64,000 nt of DNA from an uncultured Acidimicrobiaceae bacterium (GCA_947258375.1 CAMYIJ010000006.1:1-64000); one strand, 5' to 3'. Positions 26,400 through 35,027 are shown, counted from the stretch's first letter. Numbers and translations: made by a program. The notes: generated from the letters alone by a model not told the origin.

Positions 26400-27317
26400 T
26401 TACCGGATCGCCAGCACCGAGATACAGGCGTGGTGGGCGATGCGCGGGGTCACCGAGCCCATCAGGAACCTCTCGATGGCGCCCTTGCCCTTGTGGCCGA
26501 GCACTATGAGATCGGCGTCGAACTCATCACCCGCCTCCAGGATGGCGTGGCTGACATCCCCGGCCTCAACGAGTGTCGTGGTGACGTTTGCTCCGTGCTG
26601 CCGGAGCCGATCGGCGGCCGCTTCGAGTTCGGTCTTCTCGGCCTCCTTCTTCTGCTGCCATACCCAGTTCAGCTCCTGGCGGATGTCCTGGCGGAAGAGG
26701 CGGACCATCGGAAGTACGGTGAGGGCTTCGATTGAAGCCGCCTCGTCCAGGTCGAGTTGTGTACAGAAATCGACGGCCTTGTCCGAAGGTTCCGACCCGT
26801 CGTAACACAACAGGAAGCGCCATGGGTGGCCCTCCCGCGCCGGCGGCTCGGGGTTCCTGCCGTTGCACTCCTCTTCCGCCTTGCGAACGATCAGAACCGA
26901 AGACTGGGCGGACTGCAGCACCTGATTTGAGACGCTCCCGAGGAGGAAACGTTTGAACCCGGTGAGACCGTGCGATCCGACAACGATCAGGTCGGCCTCG
27001 TACTCCTCGGCTGCCGCCACGATCTCCGCGGCCGCATGACCGGAGCGAACCTCGGTGGTAACCGTCCACCCCCCCTGTTGGAGGGTTACGGACTCGGACG
27101 CCAGGAGATCTTCCACCTCCCCGCGGGTACCGCTTTCCGTCTCCTGGAACACGCCCCACTGCTCTGTGGAGAGCGCGGCGATCTCATGCTCGAGCAGAAC
27201 GTCCCAGATCACCGAGACGATCCTGATTTCGGTACCGGCGGGAAAGGGGAACCCGGCGATGAAACGCACCGCAGCGGCCGCAGTCTCCGAACCGTCGGTT
27301 CCCAGGAGTACCTTCAT
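26400..27317 (-). CDS. Universal stress protein, tandem UspA domains
   Basis: 305 residues made of two UspA domains (about 1-145 and 160-305). Each ends with the ATP-binding pattern G-x2-G-x9-G(S/T): GSHGLTGFKRFLLGSVS and GHKGKGAIERFLMGSVT, followed by SVLIVRK and SVLAIR strands. The opening VLLGTDGSETAAAAVRFI is typical. Cytoplasmic nucleotide-binding stress proteins of this tandem type are common in Actinobacteria, often under hypoxia or dormancy control. It is followed, in the direction away from the start, by the 20-bp repeat. The gene lies 33 bases after the cation exchanger gene on the same strand and may be in its operon. Confidence 0.9.
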   Translation of the reverse strand: MKVLLGTDGSETAAAAVRFIAGFPFPAGTEIRIVSVIWDVLLEHEIAALSTEQWGVFQETESGTRGEVEDLLASESVTLQQGGWTVTTEVRSGHAAAEIVAAAEEYEADLIVVGSHGLTGFKRFLLGSVSNQVLQSAQSSVLIVRKAEEECNGRNPEPPAREGHPWRFLLCYDGSEPSDKAVDFCTQLDLDEAASIEALTVLPMVRLFRQDIRQELNWVWQQKKEAEKTELEAAADRLRQHGANVTTTLVEAGDVSHAILEAGDEFDADLIVLGHKGKGAIERFLMGSVTPRIAHHACISVLAIR

Positions 27318-27350
27318 GGCAGGAGTACCTTCATCGATGGAGTCGCCTTC

Positions 27351-28412
27351 TCACGCCGCTCCCCCGACATTCAGCGTGTACTGGAGCGTCACGTAGACAG
27401 CGTACACCCCAAGTAGCCACGCTCCTTGCCAGCGCTGAAATGTCTTGTCGGCCCGGCTGATGAACACCCGGAACGAGATCAGGATGATCATCATCGCCGG
27501 GAAGTGGAAGAAGTAGAAGTTGTCGGGGATCGCCAGTGGCGCCGCAACCGCCGCCGCCCCTATAACGAAGAGCACGTTCAACACGTCGGCTCCAACGATG
27601 TTGCCGACCGTGATCTCCGGATGGCCTTTGCGGATCGCGGCAATCGCCGTCATGAGCTCGGGAAGCGAAGTTCCGAAAGCGACCAGCGTTGCCGCGATGA
27701 CATCTTCGGGGACTCCGGCGCGCGTCGCGATTTCCGAGGCGGCGGGCACGAGGACCCGCGCTCCGGCCACGATCAATACGAGCCCGCCGACGATCATCGA
27801 CCAGGCGGTCGGCAGTGCCATCGGCTCGGCCGTCGTGACCTCGTCGTTGTGGCCGAGATCGCCGCCCTGCTTGGCCCAGCGGTATGTGATGTACAGGTAC
27901 ACGCCGAGCAGGACGAGGAAGAACAAGCCGACCGAGCGCCCCAGCACTGGATCATCGCCATCGGCGGCGTTGATCAACGCGAATACGGCGATGCCGACCA
28001 GGAGAGAGGCGGCGCCCACCTGCACCCAGCCGGTGCGATTGAGGATGTAACGATTGACGGGAACGGCAACCAGAACGCACGTCAGTCCGAAGATCAGCCC
28101 GGTGTCGGCGATGATCGACCCGACGCCGTTGCCGAGCGCCAACCCGGGGTTCCCGAGGAAGGCCGCCATCACCGAGACGAAGGCTTCGGGGAGGGTCGTG
28201 CCCAGCGAGACGACGGTGGCACCGATGACGATCTTCGGGAGCCCCGTGCGTTCGGCCAGGTCGACGACGCCGTCGATCAGCCAATCGGCGCCCTTGGAGA
28301 GCAGCACCACGGCCAGCGCCACGATCAGCAGCAGCAGTATGACGGGCAGATCCACCATGAAGTCCTGGAGGACCTCCTCGTCGGCGATCCACTTGATGAT
28401 CCCGTTGTCCAC
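27351..28412 (-). CDS. Calcium/sodium antiporter (CaCA family, YrbG-like)
   Basis: 353 residues, about ten membrane helices in two inverted halves. The alpha-repeat motifs are plain: VIGATVVSLGTTLPEAFVSV in the first half and VIAATLVAFGTSLPELMTAI in the second, each with the acidic residue that binds cation, followed by NPGLALGNGVGS and HPEITVGNIVGADVLN. Exchanges Ca2+ (or K+/Na+) for Na+ or H+ across the inner membrane. Position beside NhaA, divergently transcribed, makes this a small cation-homeostasis locus. Confidence 0.9.
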   Translation of the reverse strand: MDNGIIKWIADEEVLQDFMVDLPVILLLLIVALAVVLLSKGADWLIDGVVDLAERTGLPKIVIGATVVSLGTTLPEAFVSVMAAFLGNPGLALGNGVGSIIADTGLIFGLTCVLVAVPVNRYILNRTGWVQVGAASLLVGIAVFALINAADGDDPVLGRSVGLFFLVLLGVYLYITYRWAKQGGDLGHNDEVTTAEPMALPTAWSMIVGGLVLIVAGARVLVPAASEIATRAGVPEDVIAATLVAFGTSLPELMTAIAAIRKGHPEITVGNIVGADVLNVLFVIGAAAVAAPLAIPDNFYFFHFPAMMIILISFRVFISRADKTFQRWQGAWLLGVYAVYVTLQYTLNVGGAA

Positions 28413-28532
28413 CGGGGCCGCTCCCTGTTCTCAACGATTCGGCGGGCGGCTGCGATAGTACCCCGGTCAGCAGGGCCGCCGGTCACCGACATTCGATCGC
28501 GCTCGGACCTACGCCCACTAGCCTGACGTTCT

Positions 28533-29960
28533 ATGGCAGGCGGCAGCAGCGATGACTCGCGCATACATCAGACCTGGGTGAATTCGGACCGCCGTGTACC
28601 CACACGCTTTGTACGCCCGTTTGTACGGTTCACCGAGATCGCCGCATCGTCCGGCATCGTTCTTCTGGTGGCCGCCATCGTCGCCCTCTTCTGGGCCAAC
28701 GGTCCGTTCGGCGACAGCTACGAGACCTTCTGGGGCACCCACATCGAGATCAGCGTGGGCGCCTTTCACTTCAACGAGAGCCTGAAGCACGTCGTCAACG
28801 ACGGGTTGATGGCGATCTTCTTCTTCGTGGTGGGTCTGGAGATCAAGCGAGAAATCGTCGTCGGCGACCTCAAGGACCGCAAGCAGGCAGCCCTGCCGGC
28901 AATCGCAGCCCTCGGAGGAATGGTCATCCCCGCCCTCATCTACGTCGCATTTGTTGCCGGCACCGGAGGCGAGGCCACCCAGGGCTGGGGAATCCCGATG
29001 GCCACCGACATCGCCTTCTCGATCGGTGTGATCTCGCTACTAGGAGCCCGGGTTTCCACGGGAGCGAAGCTATTTCTGCTGGCACTGGCCATCGCCGACG
29101 ACATCGGGGCGATTGCCGTGATCGCCATCTTCTACACGGACGACCTCTCGCTCTCCTTCCTGGCCTCAGCCATCGGCGGCCTTGGCCTCATCTATATCGC
29201 CCAGCGGGTCGGCATCAGATCGGCGGGCTTCTACTGGCTGCTCGGGCTCGTGATCTGGTACTTCGTTCTCGAATCGGGAGTGCACGCCACGCTGGCCGGA
29301 GTGGCGCTGGCCTTCCTGACACCGATCCAAGCCTGGTACAGCGACGACGAGTACTTCCAACGGTCGCGATGGATCCTCGACCGGTATGACATGGAGGCGG
29401 ACACACCCCGGCGCCGGGAACGTGTCGATGCCAGCGCGCTGACGCTGGCATCTGTGGCCCGGGAATCGGTAGCCCCGCTCGACCGGCTGGAACGGTCCCT
29501 CCATCCGTGGTCGGCCTTCGTGGTGATCCCGATCTTCGCGCTGGCGAATGCCGGGGTGCGGATCGTCGACCTCGATTTCGCTGAAGCGGCCACCAGCCCG
29601 GTGGCACTCGGCGTTGGCGTCGGGTTGCTCGTCGGCAAGATCGCCGGCATCTCGCTGGCCACGTGGATCGCCGTGGTGACCGGTGTCGGCAAGCTGCCCA
29701 AGCGCACGCAGTGGCGCGACATGTTCGGCCTGGCGGCCCTCGCCGGTATCGGCTTCACCGTCTCGCTGTTCATTACCGAGTTGGCCTTCGACAGCGCCGT
29801 ATTCATCGATCAGGCCAAGATCGGGATCTTCATCGGTTCCGGCCTCGCCGGAATAGTGGGCTACACGATTCTGCGTATGGCGAAGACCCCGCAGGAGATG
29901 ATCGAAGAGGGCCGCGAGTTGTTGGGTCTCGAAGACGCCGAGGCGCCGCCCGGGGCATGA
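28533..29960 (+). CDS. nhaA: NhaA-type Na+/H+ antiporter
   Basis: 475 residues with eleven or twelve membrane segments. Diagnostic NhaA stretches are ATDIAFSIGVISLLGARV, ALAIADDIGAIAVIAIFYTDD with the adjacent aspartates of the ion site, VHATLAGVALAFLTP and the C-terminal GIGFTVSLFITELAF. It expels Na+ in exchange for protons. It is longer than the E. coli protein (388) through an extra cytoplasmic loop (about 270-310) and an acidic tail. Read divergently from the Ca2+ exchanger. Confidence 0.93.
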   Translation: MAGGSSDDSRIHQTWVNSDRRVPTRFVRPFVRFTEIAASSGIVLLVAAIVALFWANGPFGDSYETFWGTHIEISVGAFHFNESLKHVVNDGLMAIFFFVVGLEIKREIVVGDLKDRKQAALPAIAALGGMVIPALIYVAFVAGTGGEATQGWGIPMATDIAFSIGVISLLGARVSTGAKLFLLALAIADDIGAIAVIAIFYTDDLSLSFLASAIGGLGLIYIAQRVGIRSAGFYWLLGLVIWYFVLESGVHATLAGVALAFLTPIQAWYSDDEYFQRSRWILDRYDMEADTPRRRERVDASALTLASVARESVAPLDRLERSLHPWSAFVVIPIFALANAGVRIVDLDFAEAATSPVALGVGVGLLVGKIAGISLATWIAVVTGVGKLPKRTQWRDMFGLAALAGIGFTVSLFITELAFDSAVFIDQAKIGIFIGSGLAGIVGYTILRMAKTPQEMIEEGRELLGLEDAEAPPGA

Positions 29961-30059
29961 CCGCCCGCCCGTCGAAGCCGTTCTCCAGACTCTGCGGCGC
30001 TGCGGGAACACCTGGGCGCCTCGTCCGGTTGGACACCGCACCGACGAGAAAGCGCCCCG

Positions 30060-30896
30060 ATGTCCTCACCGGCCGGACCCAATCCGCTTACAGCCGCCTG
30101 GTCGATGCTGATGGCGCGCCGGGTGCGGCGGCCCCGTCCCACGGCCGGCAGCGGGCACGCCCCCCTCGCCAACTCGCTGCTGAGTGAGGTGCTGGCGGAC
30201 CTGAGGCGGGGCGGCGTATCGGTTCTGGCGGATCACCGCAGCACGCTGGCGGCCTACCGCGACCAGTTGACGGCGATCGACCCGGACACCATGACCCGAA
30301 ATGGTGCGCTCGCCTACTGGATCAATCTGTATAACGCGGGCGCTCTCGACCTCGCTGCCGAGGCGAGCACCAGCAACGAAGTGAGCGTGCTGCGGGTCCC
30401 GGGAGGCTTCCGCCGGGCCTGGGCACACGTCGCCGGCGAGAGCCTCTCGCTCGATGCAATCGAACACGGCAAGATCCGCCGCTATAGAGATCCCCGCATC
30501 CATGGCGGACTCGTGTGCGGATCCGCCTCGTGCCCGACATTGCGCTACGAACCTTTCACGGCTGAGGACCTCGACGAACAGCTCGACGATCAGATGCGGT
30601 CGTTCCTGGCCGGCGGCGGAGCCGTCCGGGACGAAGCCCGCGGCCACCTCCACCTGTCCCGGGTCTTCCTCTGGTTCGGCGGCGACTTCACCCGGCCGAG
30701 CCGAATGCCGACCCTGCTCCCCACCCGCAAGGCGGCGGTGGCGGACGCCCTCGGCACGTGGCTCGCCACCGAGATCGACAACTGGCGGCTGACGACCGGG
30801 CCGACCGTCACCTTCCAGCCGTATGACTGGTCACTTGCCTGCGCCATCGGCCCCTCAGATCGCCAACGCCCGGCGCCGCGCCGCGTAGACGAATAG
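30060..30896 (+). CDS. DUF547 domain protein
   Basis: 278 residues. The central region matches DUF547 (PF04784): MTRNGALAYWINLYNAGAL, SLDAIEHGKIRR, DPRIHGGLVCGSASCPTLRYEPF and TAEDLDEQLDDQMRSFL. The Cys in CGSASCP is conserved in this papain/transglutaminase-like fold, but the catalytic role of bacterial DUF547 proteins is unproven. It follows nhaA by 99 bases. Its last 42 bases overlap the end of the convergent membrane-protein gene, so the final residues are rich in Arg and Pro and may be less constrained. No signal peptide was recognised. Confidence 0.78.
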   Translation: MSSPAGPNPLTAAWSMLMARRVRRPRPTAGSGHAPLANSLLSEVLADLRRGGVSVLADHRSTLAAYRDQLTAIDPDTMTRNGALAYWINLYNAGALDLAAEASTSNEVSVLRVPGGFRRAWAHVAGESLSLDAIEHGKIRRYRDPRIHGGLVCGSASCPTLRYEPFTAEDLDEQLDDQMRSFLAGGGAVRDEARGHLHLSRVFLWFGGDFTRPSRMPTLLPTRKAAVADALGTWLATEIDNWRLTTGPTVTFQPYDWSLACAIGPSDRQRPAPRRVDE

Positions 30897-31508
30897 GCCG
30901 ATGGCAACGACCGCCACCGCCACGTCGTAGGGGATGACGTAGGTCCACAGCTCATGGCCTTTGAGCAGCCATCTGCCCCGATTCGTGAAGCCGACGGCAT
31001 CGAGGTAGCGGAAAATCGTGGCTATGCACAGCACTCCGACGAGCGCGCCCCCGACGAGTGCGGCCGTTCGACCACGGAGCCAATAGAGGGCGACCATCAC
31101 TGTGGAGGCCGCCCAGGCAATGTCGAGCGCCGACAGCAGCTGGAGGAACTGGGTGGACGGTTGGAAGCGCAACGCCGCCGAGGAAGCCAGTGTGACCAGG
31201 CCCACCACCCCGGTCACGATGATGATGGCGCCGAGGCCCGTAGCCATCACCTGGCGCGGCGCGCTCAGGCCCCGATTGGCGAACCAGGGAGTGTCGACCA
31301 GCGGCAGCAGCCGGGTGGCCAGCAGCAGCCCGAAGATGACGAGCAGGATCAGTTGGCCCCCGAAGCGGAACCCGATCCTCAGCGAGACCGGTACCAGCAG
31401 TCCGAGGGCGGCGACGCCGAGCCCGTCGAGGAGATAGGGGAATGCCTCGTCGGCCGCGTCTTCGAGGGAGGCGGGGGGCCCCGGAGCCTGACCGTGTGAC
31501 CTGCTCAT
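30855..31508 (-). CDS. Multi-pass membrane protein of unknown function
   Basis: 217 residues with about six hydrophobic helices (for example LLDGLGVAALGLLVPVSL, LILLVIFGLLLATRLLPL, VMATGLGAIIIVTGVVGLV, DIAWAASTVMVALYWLRG, DVAVAVVAIGLFVYAARRR). A charged, Pro-rich N-terminus precedes them. I recognise no family motif. The gene is convergent with the DUF547 gene, with a 42-base overlap of coding sequence, and divergent from the DNA methyltransferase gene (62 bases apart). Codon use and the third-position GC look like its neighbours, so it is likely a real gene. Confidence 0.65.
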   Translation of the reverse strand: MSRSHGQAPGPPASLEDAADEAFPYLLDGLGVAALGLLVPVSLRIGFRFGGQLILLVIFGLLLATRLLPLVDTPWFANRGLSAPRQVMATGLGAIIIVTGVVGLVTLASSAALRFQPSTQFLQLLSALDIAWAASTVMVALYWLRGRTAALVGGALVGVLCIATIFRYLDAVGFTNRGRWLLKGHELWTYVIPYDVAVAVVAIGLFVYAARRRALAI

Positions 31509-31570
31509 GGGGACAAGCTACCCCACAATGGTCACCGGGGTGGGCGGCACGCGAAGTTATGGTTGCACCT

Positions 31571-33118
31571 ATGAGCTCGGACCAGCAGCAGCGCAAGGCC
31601 CGCCGGGGGCCTACCGAGACGTCCAGCTTCGGAGCCGGACGTCGCGAGAACCACGACGCCAGTGAGTTCTATAGCCGGTTCCCAGCGCCGCGCGTGTCCG
31701 CCAGCGACGCTCTCAGCGAGCCGTTCGACCTGCCGGAGCCTCCCTGCATCGTCGGCGACTCACGTGCCATGGACGAACTTCCCGACAACAGCGTCGCCCT
31801 GGTCGTGACCTCACCGCCCTACTTCGTCGGCAAAGAATACGAGCAAGCCATCGCCGGCAACGGCGCCTTGGGTGAGGTTCCCGCTACCTACATCGAGTAC
31901 CTGGAGATGCTGCGCGACGTATTTGCGGAGTGCCACCGCGTCCTCGAACCGGGTGGCCGCATCGCCGTCAACGTCGCCAACCTCGGCCGCAAGCCGTACC
32001 GCAGCCTCTCCAGCGACGTCATTCGGATCCTCCAGGACGACCTCGGGATGCTGCTGCGGGGCGAGATCATCTGGCAGAAGGCCGAGGGTGCCACCGGCTC
32101 GGTGGCATGGGGCTCGTTCCGCAGCGCCGCCAACCCGGTGCTGCGCGACCTGACGGAGCGGGTCGTGGTCGCCTCCAAGGGCCGCTTCGACCGGGCCGTC
32201 AGCACCAAACAGCGCGAAGCCACCGGGCGGCCGTATCAAAGCCGGATCGCCACTGACGAGTTTATGGAGGCCACCCTCGACGTGTGGCGCATCGACTCTG
32301 AGAGCGCCCGCCGGGTCCAGCATCCCGCCCCCTTCCCCGTCGAACTGCCGCGGCGCCTCATCGACCTCTACACGTACGAAGGCGACATCGTCCTCGATCC
32401 GTTCCTCGGGGCCGGGGCGACTCTCGTAGCCGCCGAACGAGCCGGACGCCGCGGCATCGGCTACGACCTCGACGCCGCGTACATCGAGATCGCCCAGCGC
32501 CGCCTCGAAGCCGAACGCGCCAAGCCCCGGGTCCGCGGCCCCGCCGGGCCCGGAGAACCGCTCACCTTCGACATCCCCGAACATCCCGACGAGCGCATCG
32601 AACACTTCCAACAGAGGGCTACATCGGAAGGCAAAAAGGCTCAGGACCTGGCGCGTCAGGTGCTCGAATCGTGCGGCTTCGAGATCGTCCAGGAGAACCA
32701 CAAGATCGCCAAGTCTGGCGTGCAGTTCAACTTCCTGGTCGAAGACGCCGCCGGCGAGCACGTGTACTACGTCGACGTGTCGGGAGCATTCACCACCGTC
32801 CGCCCGGGCCTGATGCGCACCGACACGCTGTGGAAGACCCTCGGACGGGCCCATGTCCTGATGGCGAACGCCAACGCCGCCACCGATGCCAACCATCCCC
32901 GGCTGCTGATACTCACCTCGAACCTGCCCCGCCCCAACAGCCCCGGCGACCGGGCGCTACGCGCCGTCGGCGCCTGGAACGTCTTCGACGCCATCGAGGT
33001 GTTCGACGACGCCGGCGTCGCCCGGTTGCGCAAATACGCCATCGGAGCCACCGCCCCGCTACCCGGCTTCTGGACCGAGGCGGATATCGATCTGTACGAG
33101 GACTTCACCGCGCGGTGA
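31571..33118 (+). CDS. Beta-class DNA methyltransferase with C-terminal nuclease-like domain
   Basis: 515 residues from the ATG at 31571. It carries the amino-methyltransferase motifs in beta order: catalytic TSPPY (80-84, VVTSPPYFVGKEY) first and the SAM-binding DPFLGAGATLVAAERAGR near 276 last, so it makes N6-methyladenine or N4-methylcytosine. The region after about 340 (GKKAQDLARQVLESCGFEIV, then a QFNFLVED strand and a YYVDVSGAFTT strand) resembles a PD-(D/E)XK nuclease core. However, Asn stands for the first Asp and VDVSG replaces E-x-K. It may therefore be an inactive, DNA-recognition or regulatory domain. No separate restriction gene is adjacent, so it is probably an orphan or self-contained system. 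Confidence 0.82.
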   Translation: MSSDQQQRKARRGPTETSSFGAGRRENHDASEFYSRFPAPRVSASDALSEPFDLPEPPCIVGDSRAMDELPDNSVALVVTSPPYFVGKEYEQAIAGNGALGEVPATYIEYLEMLRDVFAECHRVLEPGGRIAVNVANLGRKPYRSLSSDVIRILQDDLGMLLRGEIIWQKAEGATGSVAWGSFRSAANPVLRDLTERVVVASKGRFDRAVSTKQREATGRPYQSRIATDEFMEATLDVWRIDSESARRVQHPAPFPVELPRRLIDLYTYEGDIVLDPFLGAGATLVAAERAGRRGIGYDLDAAYIEIAQRRLEAERAKPRVRGPAGPGEPLTFDIPEHPDERIEHFQQRATSEGKKAQDLARQVLESCGFEIVQENHKIAKSGVQFNFLVEDAAGEHVYYVDVSGAFTTVRPGLMRTDTLWKTLGRAHVLMANANAATDANHPRLLILTSNLPRPNSPGDRALRAVGAWNVFDAIEVFDDAGVARLRKYAIGATAPLPGFWTEADIDLYEDFTAR

Positions 33119-33150
33119 ACAGCAGCCCGGTGCCGCCTGAAGGCACTGAG

Positions 33151-33693
33151 TCAGCCGACGAGTTTCCTGATGCGCTGACGGTCTTCCGGCTGCAGGTCAG
33201 CATCGACCTGGCGCCACGCCAGTCCGGCGTTGAAGGCGGTGATGAACTGCGCTGTGCCGGGGTCACCGGCGGCTTGAGGCTCGTTGAGCGCCCGCGCAAA
33301 CCACGCGGCCACCTGTTGCCATCTCCACATGCGGTGCCGGTGCCGGAAGTGCGTTGCCGGCGCCGGGAATCCACCGGGTCCGCGTTCCCCGCCTACGAGG
33401 AGCCGGACACTCTCGCGGGTGCGGCCGGTGCGCTCGGCAATCTCGGCCATCGACACCAGGTCATCCGGCTCCAGGTGGACCACTCGGGCCCCGGGAACGG
33501 CCGCTTCGATAGCGTGAGCGGCAGCAACCACCGCACTGGGTAGCGACTCGGCCTCCCGATCAAAATCCAAGTACTGAACACCGCCGACGCGGCCCACAGT
33601 CGCGTCGTCACATCCTGCGGCGTACACCGCCTCAACGTTGGTATCGTCCTGGAGATCTGCTCCCTCAACAATCAGTGTGAACTCGTATGTCAT
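33151..33693 (-). CDS. HTH DNA-binding protein, likely partner/antitoxin of the HicA-like protein
   Basis: 180 residues from the ATG at 33693, which overlaps the upstream gene's stop codon (ATGA, 4 bases). The N-terminal ~75 residues form a small alpha/beta domain (MTYEFTLIVEGADLQDD, AVVAAAHAIEAAVPGARVVHLE) of a type I recognise only from similar hypothetical proteins. Residues 80-100 (LVSMAEIAERTGRTRESVRLL) are a MerR/excisionase-like helix-turn-helix, followed by a wing-like RGPGGFPAP and RMWRWQQVAAWF. It is not a classical HicB. As in toxin-antitoxin loci, it probably binds the palindromes at 33930-33978 and represses its own operon; this is inferred. Confidence 0.75.
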   Translation of the reverse strand: MTYEFTLIVEGADLQDDTNVEAVYAAGCDDATVGRVGGVQYLDFDREAESLPSAVVAAAHAIEAAVPGARVVHLEPDDLVSMAEIAERTGRTRESVRLLVGGERGPGGFPAPATHFRHRHRMWRWQQVAAWFARALNEPQAAGDPGTAQFITAFNAGLAWRQVDADLQPEDRQRIRKLVG

Positions 33694-33932
33694 GACTTCT
33701 CTTCCTCGGCATGGGGACATCGTTGGAGGGCCCGTCTCAGCTGGTTGGCATGGTTTCCGGCGCTGCGAGGTGTCGACCAGATCGAGACCTGGCACCCCTC
33801 CCGCGACGCTTCCGGACAACGCATCACCCCCCACCGGTGGCCTGAGCCCGTGGCGTCAACCCGCCAACCGACACTTTCGGCAGTCGACAACGCCTCTTCG
33901 ATCTCCTTCTTTGGATGGCGCCGCCGCGGCAT
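33690..33932 (-). CDS. Small HicA-like protein (putative toxin)
   Basis: 80 residues from the ATG at 33932. The likely transcription start coincides with this ATG, so an upstream in-frame ATG at 33950 would lie inside the promoter. The sequence fits the HicA alpha-beta-beta-beta-alpha double-stranded-RNA-binding fold: a first helix KKEIEEALSTAESVGW, then VDATGSGHRWGVMRC with the His (H32) that follows a Gly-Ser as in HicA toxins, a VSIW strand, and NHANQLRRALQRC as the last helix. HicA toxins are ribosome-independent RNases. The partner gene overlaps by 4 bases. Extra length and Cys residues differ from classical HicA, so activity is unproven. Confidence 0.7.
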   Translation of the reverse strand: MPRRRHPKKEIEEALSTAESVGWRVDATGSGHRWGVMRCPEASREGCQVSIWSTPRSAGNHANQLRRALQRCPHAEEEKS

Positions 33933-33978
33933 GTTGACAACGTACAACATGTGTTGTCAATTGTCAACACATGTTGAC
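33930..33978 (-). promoter_or_regulatory. Autoregulated-type promoter with overlapping palindromic operators
   Basis: On the minus strand TTGACA (complement of 33962-33967) is followed after 17 bases by TACGTT (complement of 33939-33944). The predicted start of transcription falls on the ATG at 33932, giving a leaderless message. Two copies of a 12-bp sequence in opposite orientation, CAACATGTGTTG at 33945-33956 and CAACACATGTTG at 33965-33976, lie 20 bp apart in the -35/-10 spacer. A further half site, CATGTTG, is at 33930-33936 over the start codon. Binding there would block RNA polymerase, the usual layout of toxin-antitoxin operators. Confidence 0.75.
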
Positions 33979-34199
33979 TGGAGGAGCTGCCTTGCCGGGT
34001 GTGCTCGTGGGACTCTCAAGAAGAGACTGAATCGAGGAACCTCACAGCCCCTCGGCACCGTAATCGGTCCTGCACGCGCCGCCCCGCTGCGAGGGCCAGT
34101 CGGAGCTGCGAGATCGTAGCCAGCGCGAGGCCAACCGCGATTCAGCATTCGAACCCTCCTAATGCCAATCCGCGATCCCCTACCAGCGACTCCCAGCCC
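33979..34199. other. Intergenic region without recognised gene
   Basis: Upstream of the HicA-like operon and downstream of pheA (which ends at 34200). Short open frames here show no family features. I see no tRNA or clear terminator. Confidence 0.6.
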
Positions 34200-35027
34200 C
34201 TACGGCAGCTCCGCCGCTTTGTACGAGCCGAGCACCCGGAGTGCTGCCAGCGTTGCCGGCTGGGGGTCGATGACGGCAGCCAGGCCTGCGGGGCCGGGTG
34301 GGTGCACCAGATCGACGAAGAAGCGATAGGACCAGGCCTCGCTGGCCGGGCGTGACTCGATCCTGGTGAGGTTGGCGCCCCGCAGGCCCAGCTCGGTGAG
34401 GGCCAGCGCCAGCGCTCCGGGGCGGTGCTCGGTGACGAACAGAATCGTGCTCTTGTCATCGTCGTCGTCGACCTGCGCCTCTCCGGGAGCCAGGACCACA
34501 AACCGCGTTGTGTTGTGATCGCGGTCCATCACATCCTCCTCGAGTATCACGAGGCCGTGGGGGGCCGCCGACTCCGGTGGCGCCAGAGCGCCGGAGGCGA
34601 GATCGCCGCGTTGGGACACCTCACGGACTGCGCCGGCGGTGTCGTGGGTCGGGATCTCGACCACGCCGAGCTCGAGGAGCCGCTCCTCCGCTTGGGCCAG
34701 CGCCTGACCGTGGGACATCACCGATGTGAGTCCATCGACCGTCGCGCCGGGCAGTCCCAACAGCGCGTGGCGGACCTCGACGAGGTGCTCCGCGATGATC
34801 GAGATCGGCCCGTGCTCGGCGTTTCCGGGAAGGCGATCGAGCACCGGGAGCACGCTGCCGGTGGTGGAGTTCTCAACGGGGAGCACGAGCCGGTCGACGT
34901 CACCCGCCTCGAGGGCGGCAAATGCGGCCACAAACGATTGCTCGCCGATGTGCTCGTCATCCGGGAACAGTTCGTTGGCAGCCCGGAAGCTGTATGAATA
35001 GGGCTCGCCCTGATAGCCGATTCTCAT
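34200..35027 (-). CDS. pheA: Prephenate dehydratase
   Basis: 275 residues from the ATG at 35027; an ATG at 35051 would add eight unconserved residues. Catalytic domain: RIGYQGEPYSYSFRAANELF, VLPVENSTTGSVLPVLDRL, and the TRF motif in HNTTRFVVLAPGE. The C-terminal ACT domain has GALALALTELGLRGANLTRIESRP (the ESRP motif that binds phenylalanine) and YRFFVDLVHP. It converts prephenate to phenylpyruvate in phenylalanine synthesis and is feedback-inhibited by phenylalanine. Monofunctional, as usual in Actinobacteria. Read divergently from kgd. Confidence 0.93.
   Translation of the reverse strand: MRIGYQGEPYSYSFRAANELFPDDEHIGEQSFVAAFAALEAGDVDRLVLPVENSTTGSVLPVLDRLPGNAEHGPISIIAEHLVEVRHALLGLPGATVDGLTSVMSHGQALAQAEERLLELGVVEIPTHDTAGAVREVSQRGDLASGALAPPESAAPHGLVILEEDVMDRDHNTTRFVVLAPGEAQVDDDDDKSTILFVTEHRPGALALALTELGLRGANLTRIESRPASEAWSYRFFVDLVHPPGPAGLAAVIDPQPATLAALRVLGSYKAAELP

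Noticed and set aside
33151..33693. HTH gene as a phage excisionase
   Set aside because: No integrase or other phage gene is near, and the 4-base overlap with a HicA-like gene and the promoter palindromes fit a TA-type operon better.
34100..34199. tRNA-like GGTTCGAAT on the minus strand
   Set aside because: No paired T stem, anticodon stem or acceptor stem can be formed around it.
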